A stretch of DNA of 64,000 nt, taken from Aphanomyces cochlioides. Its lineage: Eukaryota > Oomycota > Saprolegniomycetes > Saprolegniales > Verrucalvaceae. Every line of letters starts with the position of its first letter. Position 1 is the stretch's first letter. The notes under the pieces were generated by a model. The model made no database searches. It saw only the letters and a list, made by a program, of their open reading frames with translations, and had not been told where the DNA came from. Where the stretch lies: assembly GCA_019828595.1 (NCBI GenBank), contig JAHQRK010000001.1, positions 4,774,001-4,838,000 of the forward strand. Reading direction: 5' to 3'. Position numbers and translations under genes: made by a program. Below are positions 11,563 to 24,193 of the stretch, piece after piece.

Positions 11563-12005
11563 GCTAAGTTGCAAGGTTGGGCTACGATGACCGCGTCGTC
11601 GGCTTCCTGCAAGTCTTGACGAATTTACTGTGACGAATTTTAAATTTTTAAATATTGACCGACTCTCAACAAATAAATAATTTCCAAGAGCACTTTATGA
11701 ATTCCAAGTTAGCAACCAATCATTTTTAAATATTCAAGTGAAATAATTGAATAAATAAAATTGCAGTTTTGGAATTTTATCATTTGAAATATCTATTGAG
11801 GATCAATAAACATTCAATTACTACTAGTCATACTATTATAATTAGTAGTACTAGCGTTCAATGACTTCATGGCGATGACAAGCAAATGATTCACGAACTG
11901 CCATGAGAGCTCAACAGGCTATGCGCTTCCTCTCTGCATGACCAGCTTTCAATCGAGAAAAAGATCATAAGCAAAATGCCCTGACTTGCCTCATTTGCCG
12001 TATTT
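11563..12005. other. AT-rich intergenic region
   Basis: Strongly AT-rich sequence with repeated TTTAAATATT-like and TAGTACTA-like words (11820-11860). No open frame of coding character. It probably holds the MPS1-like promoter and the 3' end of the BAR gene. Confidence 0.5.
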
Positions 12006-13570
12006 CTATCTAACCTTGTGTGAAATCTTCTGCTTGGAAACTGCTTTGACGAGAGAGTAAGACCGCTCTTTCAAGGCACATGGCATGCTTCGGACAGAAT
12101 TCAGGTTTTTGACACAGTTATCTGGCTGGTAAATGTACTGTAACATGAAAAATAATCTTTTAGCTGCGAAGATTCGCTCCTGCAGAGCTGCAGTCCATTG
12201 AAGGCATAAACTATGTCGCCAAGCCACCAGCATCAAAATCTGGTTGAAGCAATGGCGATGGTGTTGTCATCGTGTCTTGCGAATTGGCTGCATAATAAGT
12301 GTCTTGAATCAATTTGCACAGAGCATGCATCGTCTATTTCTCTTATTGTGAGATCACAACTCCCAAAGCATCACAACATACCTCAAAGGGTGCATTTTCA
12401 TCAACACGAGACATATCGTCAAGCTGTGACAGAGTAAGGTTCAAACATTTGGTCTGATGCACGGGAGATTCCATCGCAGAATTGGGTCCACTATAGTCAA
12501 TGATGCCGAGAATTTCATTTTTCGTTGGATCCATGAGTGGATGTGACTCTTTTGAGCGACGACTCAAATCGACAAGATGACCCGCCACGCCAGGCATAAT
12601 TGGAACAAGTTGGTTTAACGACAAGTAGCATTTTGTCGATGCAAACATCTATTTCGCCGCCACGTCAGAGAAGAGCTGCCTTGGTCCAACGATCTGTACT
12701 TGAGAGGCTGTAAATGCGAGTAATTCACTGCGCAGCAAATGCCCTCGACTATCCTCAACATCATCAAAGCATTGATTTACTTGCGCTGTCATTTTCACAA
12801 CTGCTTCTTCTGCCACGCGGATCTTTTGCTGTGTCTCTGGCCTCGTTGAGGCTGATGAGCGACGAAGTGCGTCATAATCAAGCATCTACAAGATCATGTT
12901 CATGATGAAAGAGGATAGCTATGAATACTTTTTGTTTTCGCGTGTGCAAGTGCTTTTGTGTGGTCGCATTTTGAGCTTTCAATCGTCCCAGTGGTTTCAA
13001 CACCTTGTCGCCCAAAAACGTGTTGGTTGTTTCGTGTACAGTCTGCTTGAAGGCCCAATGTACATTTTCCAAGCATTCTGACGCATGTACAAGTTGTCTA
13101 GAAATATTTGTGTCCTGTGAGTCGCCGAATAATCTGTAGAGCTCATAGTGTACCGCAGTAGGGTTTTTCCTTCTTCATTATCATCGGGGTGACCTAGGAC
13201 AGTGAAAATTGAATCATGGAACGTGGGTAATTTGAAACTTACTCTGTGCCAAGTGCGTAGTGAAAAACAGTTTGAATTCATGAACTAGCGTGGTAGAGGC
13301 CTTGGATGCGGCTTCAATTTGTTTCATGTAATCCACAGTCGCAGCGTGGAGTCGGTCAATCGCTTGGGAATGCTGAAGGAATCTATCGCGCTCTTTCATT
13401 TGATGATTTTGTCTTTCCAGAGTTACCTCTGGGTTCTTGCCTCAACCACGGGATCAACGCTGCCTGCTTCGTATACACCGGCCGTTTGAAGCAATTCCTC
13501 CTTGAGCCTAAAACATTGAGAATGGTAGCTGGGGGCGAGATTTCGTGCGAGGAGAACCTGCGCGATCCAT
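12006..13570 (-). CDS. BAR-domain protein (multi-exon)
   Basis: Short exons join in frame from a proposed ATG at 13570 through NCFKRPVYTKQAALIPWL and RERDRFLQHSQAIDRLH. They continue through VHASECLENVHWAFKQ, DKVLKPLGRLKAQN, KMLDYDALRRSS and QQKIRVAEEAVVKMTAQVNQ to the C-terminal part. The amphipathic helices and the L-x-YDALRR motif are typical of BAR domains, which dimerise and bind curved membranes in endocytosis and trafficking. The join near 13170 (between exons ending HLAQ and starting ...LYRLFGDS) and the last exon (12006 to about 12180) are uncertain. No SH3 or PH domain was seen, so this looks like a BAR-only protein. Divergent from the GPCR-PIPK gene, with about 300 bp between the starts. 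Confidence 0.65.
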
Positions 13571-13867
13571 CAACAACCGTTTGAAGCTAGCGCAAAGATT
13601 TGTTAGCTGTCCCAAAGACTCAATTGTAGCCGTACTCCTGAACGCATCCAGCTAGTCATGTTGGCGCTGTTCTCGAAGATCTTAAATTGGATTTTGACGA
13701 AAAATACATCTGCGTTTCGGATTACTGAAGACAACTTTTGTCATGTTCATTTCCGAAATGTCGGTTATAATACGGGACAGAAGTCGAATTTTGTCATTTC
13801 CTAATTAGGTTACTTTGGCGCATATCAAGAGGACGCACAGAAGGGACGGGGTGATCGATTGCTTGTC

Positions 13868-16306
13868 ATGGCCGTATACGATGCACTCGACGTCAAGACA
13901 AGCAGTGATATATACTTTTGGATGGGTGTTGTTGGATCGCTGGCTCATTTGATCACGATCTTGTCCTATTTGGTATTTCCACAGCTCAAGAAACAACATC
14001 CATCGGCGAATCTAATGATATGGCATGTCTTCTGCAATTGGATGCTCTCACTCGGGTTTGTTGTGCAGTATTTTGTCCAGGTAAGAAAATTGTTCGCGGG
14101 ATTTGCGTGTGTGCGCAAGGTTTGACTCTATTTTCTGCCGCAGGGAGACAAAGGCATGTCTGATGAAGGATGCGCGCCTTTCTCTGTGTTTAATCAGGTA
14201 TATTGCGCTCGCTGATGTCCTTGCTTTGATACCCACACAGTTTTTCATTCTCGGGAGTAGCTTGTGGTATATGATGCTGTCGTTGGACTTGCTCGTCGCC
14301 TTGATTAATCCTTGGATGGGATATGCGATCAAGACTTGGGCGTATCACATTATGTCAGTTTTCATTCTTCTTGTTTGAAAGTTGATGGGTCTTCTTCGTA
14401 GCACATGGTCATTTAGTAGCTTATCTGCTGCAAGCGTTTATTCATTGCGACTTTACGGTCTATCTGCACTAAACATTTGTTGGCTTCATCGCACTGCTGA
14501 TGTGCGTGAGACAAATGAGAGCAATTGGGTTATGCTCTTTGGACCTCTCCTGGCGGTCTGGTTTGTTTCATTCGCCGTACTCCTATTTGCCACGTTTCGC
14601 TTTGCAAGACGCCAGATGGACTCAACTTATCGAGCCAAACGGCGGAGTCTGCTGCAATACTTTCGGTATCTCATCATGTACGGCGTCTTCTGGGTCGTCT
14701 GTGGCGCATTGTACTACAGCGACTATCTCCATGCTTTCTCTGGGTGTACTGCACAGCGTCTTCAAATTGCCTTTGCGCTTGTGTTTGGATCGTATCCACT
14801 CTTGATTTTTCTCGTGTGGAGTGTCAACACAGAGCTACTCTCACATCTCCATGGAAGCGTTGCTACGGATGCTACCTCCCATGAATCGTCATCTGACATG
14901 ACAGATCATTTCAGCACATCGCTCCGGAAAGATCTCATGAGGTACATTCTAATCCATAATCTCAACTTAGTTTGTCGTATAGATACACAACAGTTGGTAT
15001 CGTTCGAAGTCTTCGAGAAGCGGTAGAAGATTCTCCTGTACGTCGCTCAGAAAAAGCACGCTCCGATCCAAACATTAACACTCGTCCTGCTCGTGCATTA
15101 AGCTGGAGTGGTGTTTCAGTCCGCTCTGACGAATTTTTGGAAGATGGAGGTGGCGATACAAAATCATTTTGGTATCTCGAGAAGAAACGTTTGGCGACAA
15201 CAGTTCGTCTGAGCACGTCGAAACTGAAAGTTTACTACGAAAAGCTCGGATTTACTGACTATGCTCCACGGGTTTTCGCCAACTTGCGCGTCTTGGCTGG
15301 AATAGATCCAATTGCCTATGAAACGAGTTTTGTCGGTACATTGAGTGAAATTGCTTCAGAGGGCAAGTCTGGTATGCTCTTTTACTTTACGAGCGACAAG
15401 AAATATATTGTCAAGACTATGACGAAAGACGAGCACTCATTTCTTATGCGTATCCTGCCGTCATATCATTCCTATATACGAGCACAACCGTCAACGCTTT
15501 TGTGTCGCTTTCTTGGTTGCCACAGCATGCAACTTCCTGTTGGATGGGACAAGATGTTTTTCGTCGTCATGGAGAATGTCCTGAGCACGCACAATCGCAT
15601 TGAGGAACGTTACGACCTCAAAGGCTTGTTTGCGCCCGTGCTGCAGCCGCCCCTTCGTGTGTTTCTTCGCGACCCACCGACACATACAACAAGATTGCTC
15701 AGCCCACCACCACATACGTCATCATCGTCGTCTGAACATCCCACGGAGCTTTGGCATGATCAAGAATTCATTGCTCGCGGCACATATCTTAATGTCTCCT
15801 CGGACACAAGATTACAATTATTGACTCAAATGACTCACGACGCAGGATTTCTTCAAGAAATGGGCATCATGGACTATAGTTGCATTTTGGGAATTCGCTC
15901 ATTTGATCCATCGCGAGAAACATTGGTATGTGTATTTAAAATCATGTGATCTGAAGGCCCAATGCTTCTAGGAGTCTTTGCCAAAGAATGCCATTGTTGC
16001 CGCCGATCAATCGGTGGTATACTATCTCGGTAATTGCATCTCTCCTGAAGAGAAGCTAAATCGCAATATATCGTAGGCTTCATTGACATATTGCAGCACT
16101 ACGATCTTCGGTGGAAAGTTCAGCACTTGGTTTTGTCAGCAATACGAGACAAGAGGACAATCACAGCGCTGCCACCACCGGAATATGCATTGCGATTCCT
16201 GAGCTTTTTGCATGTGCACCTACTTCGTTCATCCTTGGACGGTTCAATGACTGCTTCGGGAAAATCCATGAGTACACGAACGTCGTTTGGGTATGGAACT
16301 ATTTAG
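13868..16306 (+). CDS. GPCR-phosphatidylinositol phosphate kinase fusion (GPCR-PIPK)
   Basis: Exons join from ATG 13868 by GT-AG introns (about 14082-14145, 14200-14242, 14353-14390, 14942-14982, 15925-15970 and 16029-16075). The N-terminal half has about seven hydrophobic segments (for example FWMGVVGSLAHLITILSYLV, LLAVWFVSFAVLLFATF, ALVFGSYPLLIFLVW). From about 15150 it is a PIP kinase: SGMLFYFTSDKKYIVKTMTK ATP-binding region, ERYDLKG catalytic motif, MGIMDYSCILGI, then a C-terminal segment GFIDILQHYDLRWKVQ. This architecture is described in Phytophthora and Dictyostelium RpkA, where it is thought to link a membrane signal directly to phosphoinositide production. The ligand is unknown. All key kinase motifs are present. 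Confidence 0.88.
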
Positions 16307-16878
16307 CCAACTTGAATTTTACAATTGGAGAATAATGTGTATATGAGACTCCGGCAAACAAAATGATTAAAACTGGAATTTTGACTTTCGAGAAAAATGG
16401 GTTTCTTGTGAACCGTACCACTATCTGTCGATTCATGGCATCACCCAAGAAATGACCTCTTGAAAATTTCGAAATAAAATACAAAAGTTATTATATTACA
16501 CGTAATAAAATGAAATATGACGGCTAAATGAATGTGGCAACGAAATTTAAAAAAATATCATCATACCGGAAATATCCGGTTAATTTTTCTAATTGGGCTA
16601 TTTGAGCAACTTCCAGGCAGTTTTCAGCCAATCCGAAACCATTTATCGATTGCTCTCCTTAAGTATTATCCAATGAGAGTAAAAACAATTTTCAGAAAAT
16701 TTCAAAATTGCTGCATGGCCGCCGCGCTGACAGTCATATCTCTTCAAGCACTTGGAATTTCAAGGTCCAAAGACAGTAGAAAGCTTAAACATAACTCTAT
16801 CGTACGGTGTGGTTATCTCGAACTTCAACAAAACGTCATAAGCATCATTTTGTCTGCTGGGGTCTCATATGTGGTTAC
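16307..16878. other. Intergenic region
   Basis: No coding character seen. A 16-bp palindrome ACCGGAAATATCCGGT lies near 16565-16580. It forms the shared 3' side of the convergent GPCR-PIPK and TPR-HSP70 copy C genes. Confidence 0.45.
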
Positions 16879-19242
16879 TTAAAATCTACACAAACGCTCG
16901 AGTGCACGCTTTTTGTCTTCCAATTCCTTCACGGTAGCTTCTTCGTTGTCTTCCATCCAGTCGCGAGCATCTCGCAGCGCTTGCTCTGCTTGTGATTCGC
17001 CCTTCTTGGAGGCAACTTCGAGGTAGCGGTAAATGAATCCTTCCAACTCGTTGCGAGCTTCAATTCGCTTGAGCAACAATGCATCAGCCTTCTTGTATTT
17101 CTCCGCTTCTTCAACCATGCGGTCAATGTCATCTTGGCTCAAACGACCACGGTTGTTGCTGATAGTCGTTTGGTTCTTAGCACCCGTCTTCTTGTCTTTG
17201 CAACTCACGTGCAAGATACCGTTGGCATCAATTTCAAACGTGACTTCCAACTTTGGTTCGCCACGCTTAGCACGCTCAATGCCTGTGATTTCAAATTCGC
17301 CCAATTTGTTGTTGTCCACGACCGAGGCGCGTTCACCTTCGTAAATGACGACTTTTTCCGTTGTTTGGTAGTCTTCTTCAGTGGTGTAAATTCGAGTCTT
17401 CTTCACAGGAATGGCGGTGTTGCGCTTGATCAACACAGACATAACTTTGCCAACGAGTTCGATACCCAAACTCAAAGGAGTCACATCCACCAACAACAAC
17501 GAGTTCGTGGCGTCGTTGCGGATACCGCTCAAAATGGCACCTTGCACGGCGGCACCGTAAGCAACGGCTTCATCAGGGTTGATCGACTTGCTCAATTCCT
17601 TGCCACCGAACAAAGTCGATAACATGGTTTGCACCTTGGGGATACGCGTCGAACCACCGACAAGCACCAATTCAGAGATTTGTTCAGGCTTCATGTTGGC
17701 ATCCGACAACACCTTCAACACAGTTTCTTCGCAACGCTTGAAGCATTCGTCGTTCAAAGATTCGAACTTGGCACGAGTCATCGTCGAGCTGAAGTCCACA
17801 CCTTCAAACAAAGAGTCGACTTCAATCGTAGCACTGGTGGTCGTGGACAACATGCGCTTGGCAGCTTCACAGGCCGTGCGCAAACGACGCATCGAACGGG
17901 CAGACGACGTGGGGTCCAAGTTGCGGTTCTTGCGCTTGAATTCAGTGATCAAAAAGTCAACCATGTTGCTGTCGAAATCTTCACCACCCAGGTGCGTGTC
18001 ACCACCGGTCGCCTTCACTTCAAAGATGCCGTTTTCAATGCTCAAGATCGACACATCGAAGGTACCACCACCCAAATCGAAAATCAAGATGTTCGACTTG
18101 CCTTCAGCGCCGGCGTTCGTGTCCAAACCATAAGCCAAGGCAGCAGCCGTAGGTTCGTTGATAATACGCTTCACGTCCAAACCAGCAATGGCACCGGCGT
18201 CCTTGGTCGATTGACGTTGTTGGTCGTTGAAATAAGCAGGCACAGTCACGACGGCTTGCTTGATTTCTTGGCCGAGGTAGTTTTCAGCAGTTTCCTTCAT
18301 GCGGGTCAACACCATCGACGAGATTTCTTCTGGGGTAAATTGCTTTTCTTCACCTCGGAAAGTAACTTCAATCAAAGGTTTGTCACCCTCACCCTTAACG
18401 ATTTTGAATGGAAAATGTTCAGCATCCTTCTTCACGATAGGGTCGCTGAAGCTGCGACCAATGATACGCTTGGCATCAAACACAGTGTTGGTGGCGTTCG
18501 AGGCAGCTTGGAGCTTAGCAGCTTCACCGATCAAACGTTCGCTGTCTGTGAAAGCAACCCACGAAGGCGTAGTGCGGTTACCTTCACTGTTGGCAATGAT
18601 TTCAACTTGGCCATCCTTCCACACACCCACACAAGAGTAGGTCGTACCAAGATCGATACCAATGACTTCCGAAAAGCCACGTTCAGCACGCTTAGCGAGC
18701 TCTTCACGTTCAGTGCGAGCCTTATTGATCTTTTCTTCAATTGCCAATCGTTTCATCTTGCGGGTAGCTTCGTCCATTTCGACACCACTTTGTTCCTCTT
18801 CGAGCACTTGCAAAGCAGCTTGTGCTTGCGTTAAGCCAGTTTGAAGTTGCTTGTTGCCCTTGTCAAGGGACAAACCCTTGATGTACGCAGCAATAGCTTT
18901 TTCGTAGCTCTTGATAAAGTAGTAGGCCGCACCGAGACGAGCGTAGCCCTTGCTCCACTTGGGATCAATTTCAATGCATTTGTTGGCATCTTGCATTGCA
19001 GAAGCAGTATTTCCAGCGTTCAAATGCGCAGCCGAACGATTCGAGTAGTACGCATGATTGTGGGGTTCGTATGCAATGGCTGACGTAAATTCCTTGATGG
19101 CCGTGGCGAAATCACCCGCACTGTACGCTTCGTTACCGCGAGTCTTGGCTTCACCGCCGAGTTGCTTTCGTTCATCAGCAGAGAGGTTGGCGTAAGAATC
19201 AGCGCCAGCTTTCTTGTTGTTGCGACGACGGGGAGGGGCCAT
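16879..19242 (-). CDS. TPR-HSP70 fusion chaperone, copy C (787 aa, mosaic)
   Basis: Intronless, one codon longer than copies A and B. Same domain order: TPR ([20 protein letters not shown]), charged linker, HSP70 ATPase ([14 protein letters not shown]), substrate-binding domain, truncated lid ending ALERLCRF with no EEVD. The N-terminal TPR and C-terminal lid are clearly diverged from A and B, in both codons and residues. The middle (about 17460-18328) is almost base-for-base the same as in A and B. It is probably a paralogue partly overwritten by gene conversion. It lies 8.9 kb from copy B, with three host genes between. Confidence 0.93.
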   Translation of the reverse strand: MAPPRRRNNKKAGADSYANLSADERKQLGGEAKTRGNEAYSAGDFATAIKEFTSAIAYEPHNHAYYSNRSAAHLNAGNTASAMQDANKCIEIDPKWSKGYARLGAAYYFIKSYEKAIAAYIKGLSLDKGNKQLQTGLTQAQAALQVLEEEQSGVEMDEATRKMKRLAIEEKINKARTEREELAKRAERGFSEVIGIDLGTTYSCVGVWKDGQVEIIANSEGNRTTPSWVAFTDSERLIGEAAKLQAASNATNTVFDAKRIIGRSFSDPIVKKDAEHFPFKIVKGEGDKPLIEVTFRGEEKQFTPEEISSMVLTRMKETAENYLGQEIKQAVVTVPAYFNDQQRQSTKDAGAIAGLDVKRIINEPTAAALAYGLDTNAGAEGKSNILIFDLGGGTFDVSILSIENGIFEVKATGGDTHLGGEDFDSNMVDFLITEFKRKNRNLDPTSSARSMRRLRTACEAAKRMLSTTTSATIEVDSLFEGVDFSSTMTRAKFESLNDECFKRCEETVLKVLSDANMKPEQISELVLVGGSTRIPKVQTMLSTLFGGKELSKSINPDEAVAYGAAVQGAILSGIRNDATNSLLLVDVTPLSLGIELVGKVMSVLIKRNTAIPVKKTRIYTTEEDYQTTEKVVIYEGERASVVDNNKLGEFEITGIERAKRGEPKLEVTFEIDANGILHVSCKDKKTGAKNQTTISNNRGRLSQDDIDRMVEEAEKYKKADALLLKRIEARNELEGFIYRYLEVASKKGESQAEQALRDARDWMEDNEEATVKELEDKKRALERLCRF
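17460..18328. other. Probable gene-conversion tract shared with TPR-HSP70 copies A and B
   Basis: Over about 870 bp this part of copy C differs from copy A (about 2719-3586) at only a few bases. Just outside, third positions differ every few codons: at the left edge near 17460, and at the right edge right after the block coding for MVLTRMKET, near 18328. Smaller near-identical patches occur at about 18420-18513 and 18546-18660. Sharp borders at synonymous sites argue against protein-level selection as the cause. Confidence 0.75.
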
Positions 19243-19382
19243 CCCTTTCTATTGAAATTTGAAAATAAATGGCTGGAAGCAAGTCAATCCATTGACCTTC
19301 AAATTGAACCCTTTTCAAATTTCATTTACTTCATAGAAGATGATTCATTTATTTATTATGTGGACCAATTATTTATTATAAT

Positions 19383-20652
19383 GATGTGTCTGATTCCCTC
19401 CAGAAGATTGCTAATCGTTACCAAGCACGCCGACATGTCAGCGTGGTTTGGCTTTTTCAATCTAAGAAATGGCTTCCTATTCGCCCTGGGAAGGGCAAGC
19501 ATTTCCCTGATCACATTTTATTGATAATTTTTTTAGCTGATAACAAGGGCAAAATCACTTCGCTCATGTTGCAGTCAAGCCTTTGACGAGACGATGATGT
19601 AGGGTGTTCTAAGTCAAGAAGGGGGGGCAGTGTCTTGATTCCATAGAAGATGAACTAATTTTAAAACAAATTGCAACTTGATGCGACTCTTCAGAAAATA
19701 GAAGATGGCAAGGTCATCGTCAACGGCGCGAAGCTTGGTAACTCCGACGAATGCAATCACACTCGGGAAGATAACCCCTCCATTAACATCGGTCAATCCT
19801 GTGGCAATTTTATCCCCCGTTGACAACTCTTCAGCTTGCACGCTGGTAGGAAAACTTGGTAAATGATTCTCTGAGCAAGAGCAGGATGGATTAGATGCCG
19901 ATGATATTGATTGCATGTTTCCGGACAATCGATCCAGCGACACTAAAAAGGTACGCTAGTATCTGAACTATGTCTCATAGAGGATTTACCAGATCAAATT
20001 CATCTCGTATCCTTACCACCTGTGGGGTTTGAGTGCATTGCTGTTAGCAGGGGCATCGTTTTTTGTCTATGCGTTGACCTCAGCCACCGTTTACCGTATT
20101 GAAAAAGGGTATTGGTGGCAATATGTCTTTGCAGTAGTGATGTATGCCTTGGGAATAATTTGTATTTTCGTGGGAGAAGTCGAAGTGTTTCGAATGGACC
20201 GTGGCAAAGGAACTGTGTCAATCTCCAAGCGCCGTTGTTACACTCACATTATTCGACATTCGTGCGTTGCCGTTTATCCTATTGAAAATGGTCTGACGAT
20301 TGCGATTATGTCTAGCTCTATCAAATATGAAACACGCTTGCTGCAAGATGTGGTCAGAGTGTCCGTCGAATGTTCTGTGGGAAATATTGCCAAGAAATTT
20401 TGATAAATGAGTGTGTAGGGTGAAAAAGTTGGCGAAGTTGACACAAGGTTCTACAAAATACATATTGACTATAGCGATGGCACATCATCGTCTGCCCTTG
20501 AACATCGGTCGAAAAATCTCACAATAAGTTTGTGTCAACCTTGCCTGAGATGTGTTGATATGCTTTGCCAGGAAGATGTCAAAGTCTCAATTATTTCTTC
20601 GACACATGCCGCATGCAAGCTGCAAGTGGAAGCAGATATGATCAAGCAATAG
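19383..20652 (+). CDS. Hypothetical protein with two membrane segments (start uncertain)
   Basis: Clear in-frame exons are about 19907-19950, 19981-20376 and 20419-20652 (stop TAG), joined by introns 19951-19980 and 20377-20418. They encode two hydrophobic helices (LWGLSALLLAGASFFVYALT and YVFAVVMYALGIICIFVG) and a soluble domain of beta-like strands (VEVFRMDRGKGTVSISKRR). A Cys-rich tail follows (SLCQPCLRCVDMLC). Upstream pieces of coding character at about 19386-19580 (ARRHVSVVWLFQSKKW) and 19660-19830 (IEDGKVIVNGAKLGNSDE) probably belong to the same gene, but their splicing was not resolved. No family recognised. Convergent with the PP2C gene, about 140 bp apart. Confidence 0.5.
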
Positions 20653-20790
20653 ATGAGGAGAAGGCAAAAGTTGATCAGCTCATTCATGAGCACAGTTTCA
20701 ACATGTAATACTTCGCACGATAACCATCGATGTGATATTACCGAAATGGTGTTGTCGTTCGTTCGATCGAAATACCATTACATTTGTTTG

Positions 20791-23524
20791 CTACATGCTC
20801 CATATATCTTTGAGCATCACAATGATAGCTGTCACATTGTCTCTAGATCCTTGGGTTCCAATGGCATAGTCGACAAGACTCTGACAAAGCATGAGTCGAC
20901 CAACCAATTTATTGATATACCTCAACCGTTCTCTGTACGTCTCCGAATTCGAGCAATTCACGCCTGTTACCACAATTAATCCATGATAATCTCTCAGACG
21001 AAGTACCGAATAAAGTCGATAGCTTCTTGGTCTTCAAAAACGTCGAACAAACCATCGCTCGCTAGTAGAAGGAATTCATCCGACTCTGTTATTAAACGTA
21101 TTGAGTCTTTTCTCCTGGTCATAAATACCTGTTATCTCCAGTATAGATATCTCGGGCGTCGAAATTACCAGTGGACCTTTAAGAATATCGTTGGGGTTGA
21201 CCACTGGTTGTTCGACTCCATTTTCGTCTTCCAACTTCTATACACGCCAAATAAGTACATCCTATCGGACACTTTACTTACAAGAGTTGTTTGGCATGCA
21301 TATGTCTCGTACGTCTTGAATTCGCTGTCGCCAAAAGCTCTTGACACTGCCAACTCCCCCATAATCCGTCTAGCAATCAACTTAGCAGGTTATTTCAATA
21401 TTGTATACCCATGGATGATAAATCCACCCGTATCACGAATACGCTGAGCTTCATCGGGTCTAGAATATACTGAGTATTCAAGGATAACATATCATTGTAC
21501 TACCTGGACGGCTTGTGGTCGTTGGACAACCGAATGTGGGTACCACTTCGACTTAGGACAGTGCGAGAGTCGCCAACATTTGCAATATAAGCAATTTGGC
21601 CAGCAATAAACACACTTGTAGCTGTGCTGCCAGCTTGGGGTCTGTTAGATGTCTACGTTCTTTCTTCAGTGTGAGCATTTCATTGGATTTCGCACTTTCA
21701 GAAATTCGGAGTCTATAGCTTCGAAGGCCACCGTGATTCCCTAGATATTACTGAATGAATTTGTGCGCCGAAGAAAAAGAAAACCTCTTTCACAATAGCA
21801 TGCATGCTGTCATGAGACTGGCATTGTTTAAGAGCATCACCTCGGATCTGCAAAACTTAGGAATGAGGAGGGGATCATACGTTGGGGCACCTGAAGCTCT
21901 TTGATGATCTGTTGATGTAAATTCTCATGTATATATTGAGATGCTTCGTATCCCCCTAGATAAATAGTTGCATAGTCTATTGATCGTTTTATAGAATAGT
22001 ACCGTGACCATCAAACACGCCGAAAAACGACTGAGGATACAATCCAATACTTGATAATGCAGAAATATTCATGTCCTGAAGATTCAGGGGATGTTATCAA
22101 CACCGCAATTTGTGGGTGGATAACCTGAATGGTTGAATGTGCATCTTCCATTTGCTTTCTTGCACCCATATTTTCATATGCGCCAAAATCAAACCTACCA
22201 AACACAAATATAATCTTTTGGGACGTGAGAAAAGGCGGCACCGATTAACAGACAAGCACGTTTGTGATACAAGAATGTGGTCTCCGATTTCAAGTCGATA
22301 GGGATGCTCGTACGCACCGCATAATTTCATAAATGTTCCATTCGTAGATCCCAAGTCTTGCCCATAAAACTTACTGCCATCATACCAAATAGCAGCATGC
22401 CGTCGGGATAGTTCTCCATCGCCTAATATGTTTGTGATCAGTCTGAATCGTGTGACTAAGATACCAGTGTGAATAGTGTTGTCTGCGGACCTTCCTATGG
22501 TGGCACCTGTGGCATTAATCGTGTATACTTTTCCAGCAAGTTTTCCAGTCAAGACTCCAAGCTGCATCGACGCAGGTCCAGTTGAGAGAACTTCAAAATC
22601 TGACTTCCCTGCTCGAAATTGACATCCCACTTCTAGTGGCCATTGTGACTTGGCAGCAACATCGTCAGTCGAGCAAGGACTGACAGAGTTAAGTAAAATT
22701 AAAAAGATACTAAGCGTACCTTAGACGAATATATGTTCCATTTGTCTCAGTAGCCCCCGGTGTAATATAATAGCCTGGTCCATGGATGGGATGAACAACG
22801 TAGGATATAATTGCATGGTCAATGTCGGCCAAGTATTTATCCGCTGGGATGCTAATGGCATTTGAAGGATTGCGACCGATCCCGCAATGAATTTGGTCAT
22901 TCGATATGACAAACGAAGTCCTAATGTCTTGATCTGTGTGTATCGTCATCTTGAGTACAATTGGGTGCATCTGCTTTGCAAGCTCTTCTGCTGCATTTTT
23001 AGCAATATCTGTCTTCCTAGAGGAATCTCTACGATGATTATTGTGCCAATGAAGCAACCTACCGAGATATACGTGACAAGCCTGAATGTCGCCGTGGGAC
23101 GAATTGAGGTGGTTTCAAATGGGATTGAGGTGCTGTTCACAATGAAAAAGCCATAATAAAGGTAATGGCATACCTCTTGGTTGTAGTTTTATCGTGGATG
23201 AACGACGCTTTTTCAAATCACCGTCCATCACGAGCGCCAAGGAAGAGCCTGCGATGCATGATAACCATCAGAGGCAGGACGCTTTTTGGCTAACGTACCT
23301 GTGTCGCCATCCGACAGAGTGTCGTGGATGGATCCACTCAATGCGAGATCACTGGACGAGCGTAGCGTAGGTGGTGGATCTTCTACGTCCTGGGCAATCT
23401 CCATATCCAGTGATTCTTCGTCGATCGTCATCGTCGTCTGCTCCTCGGACGGCCGCATCTCCATCTCGGATCCGTTCAAGATTGCTGGGTCAGGTCTAGG
23501 GTTCATTCGGAGAATCATTCTCAT
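20791..23524 (-). CDS. PP2C (PPM) phosphatase with two N-terminal FHA domains (multi-exon)
   Basis: An acidic N-terminal exon (ATG about 23524; DEESLDMEIAQDVEDPPPT) is followed by FHA domain 1 (HCGIGRNPSNAISIP, about 22720-23000). FHA domain 2 follows (ATIGRSADNTIH, GELSRRHAAIWYD, DLGSTNGTF, about 22240-22630). Then a complete PP2C domain: ENMGARKQMEDAH, FFGVFDGHGT, IAYIANVGDSRTV, GELAVSRAFGDSEFK, LASDGLFDVFED and GSRDNVTAIIV. The acidic residues that bind the two metal ions are all present. FHA domains bind phosphothreonine, so the enzyme is probably brought to phosphorylated partners. A member of the family with one FHA domain is plant KAPP. Further 5' exons between 23525 and about 23890 are possible. 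Confidence 0.85.
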
Positions 23525-24112
23525 TCCAGCCGAAATTGGTGTTATGACGCTTTTTAGTGACACAATGTATTTCACAAATTTAAAATGTCCATCGTCCCTG
23601 TCATTAATCCTTTCTTGTACCTTTCACAAGTTTGAAATGCCCACCAAATCCAGGCTCGGAGATCACCGCAACAGTAGAAAGGTGTGCAGCTCCTTCGTTA
23701 GGTTGTTTTCTATTCCTCTTGTCTTGGTTACGGGTTGGAAATATGTCTACATGGGTATGAAGATCGATTGCAATTCATCAAGTCCATCCTTGAATCAATA
23801 CTGTAGTTACCTTTTTGCTAGCTCTTCACCACTTCGCCAAATTAGATGTTGTGCTTGGGATCTGCACGACACAAAAGGGGCATTGGGCTCCTGAGGCGTC
23901 ATCAATAGACGACATAATATTCTATCTGACAATATTAATCCAATAAATTGATATCAAGAAGTCGTGTTACCACTCTTCCTCCTGGTATTGTGGATTATAG
24001 AGAGCAGCGTCTGCTTCGAGAGCCCAGAGCGGGGGGCCATTTTTGTGCGAACTAGTTGCGCTTTATCTTGATGCATGATAGGCGAGCCAATTCATTCATG
24101 CTCATGGATTAT
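23525..24112. other. Intergenic region, possibly holding 5' exons of the PP2C gene
   Basis: On the minus strand two related phrases occur (GHFKLVK near 23625 and GHFKFVK near 23580), and a short exon-like stretch lies near 23820-23860. These may be upstream exons or a small local duplication. From about 23900 to the LINE nothing was recognised. Confidence 0.3.
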
Positions 24113-24130
24113 CCGTATCAAGAGTTTCGA
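24113..24130 (+). repeat. 5' target-site duplication of the LINE
   Basis: The 18-bp CCGTATCAAGAGTTTCGA is repeated exactly at 31398-31415, just after the LINE 3' end. Confidence 0.9.
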
Positions 24131-24193
24131 TCACTTCCGAATTTGTCTCGTACCCCTCAAGTCAAGAAGTTATCAAGTGCCGCCGCGCTCAAA

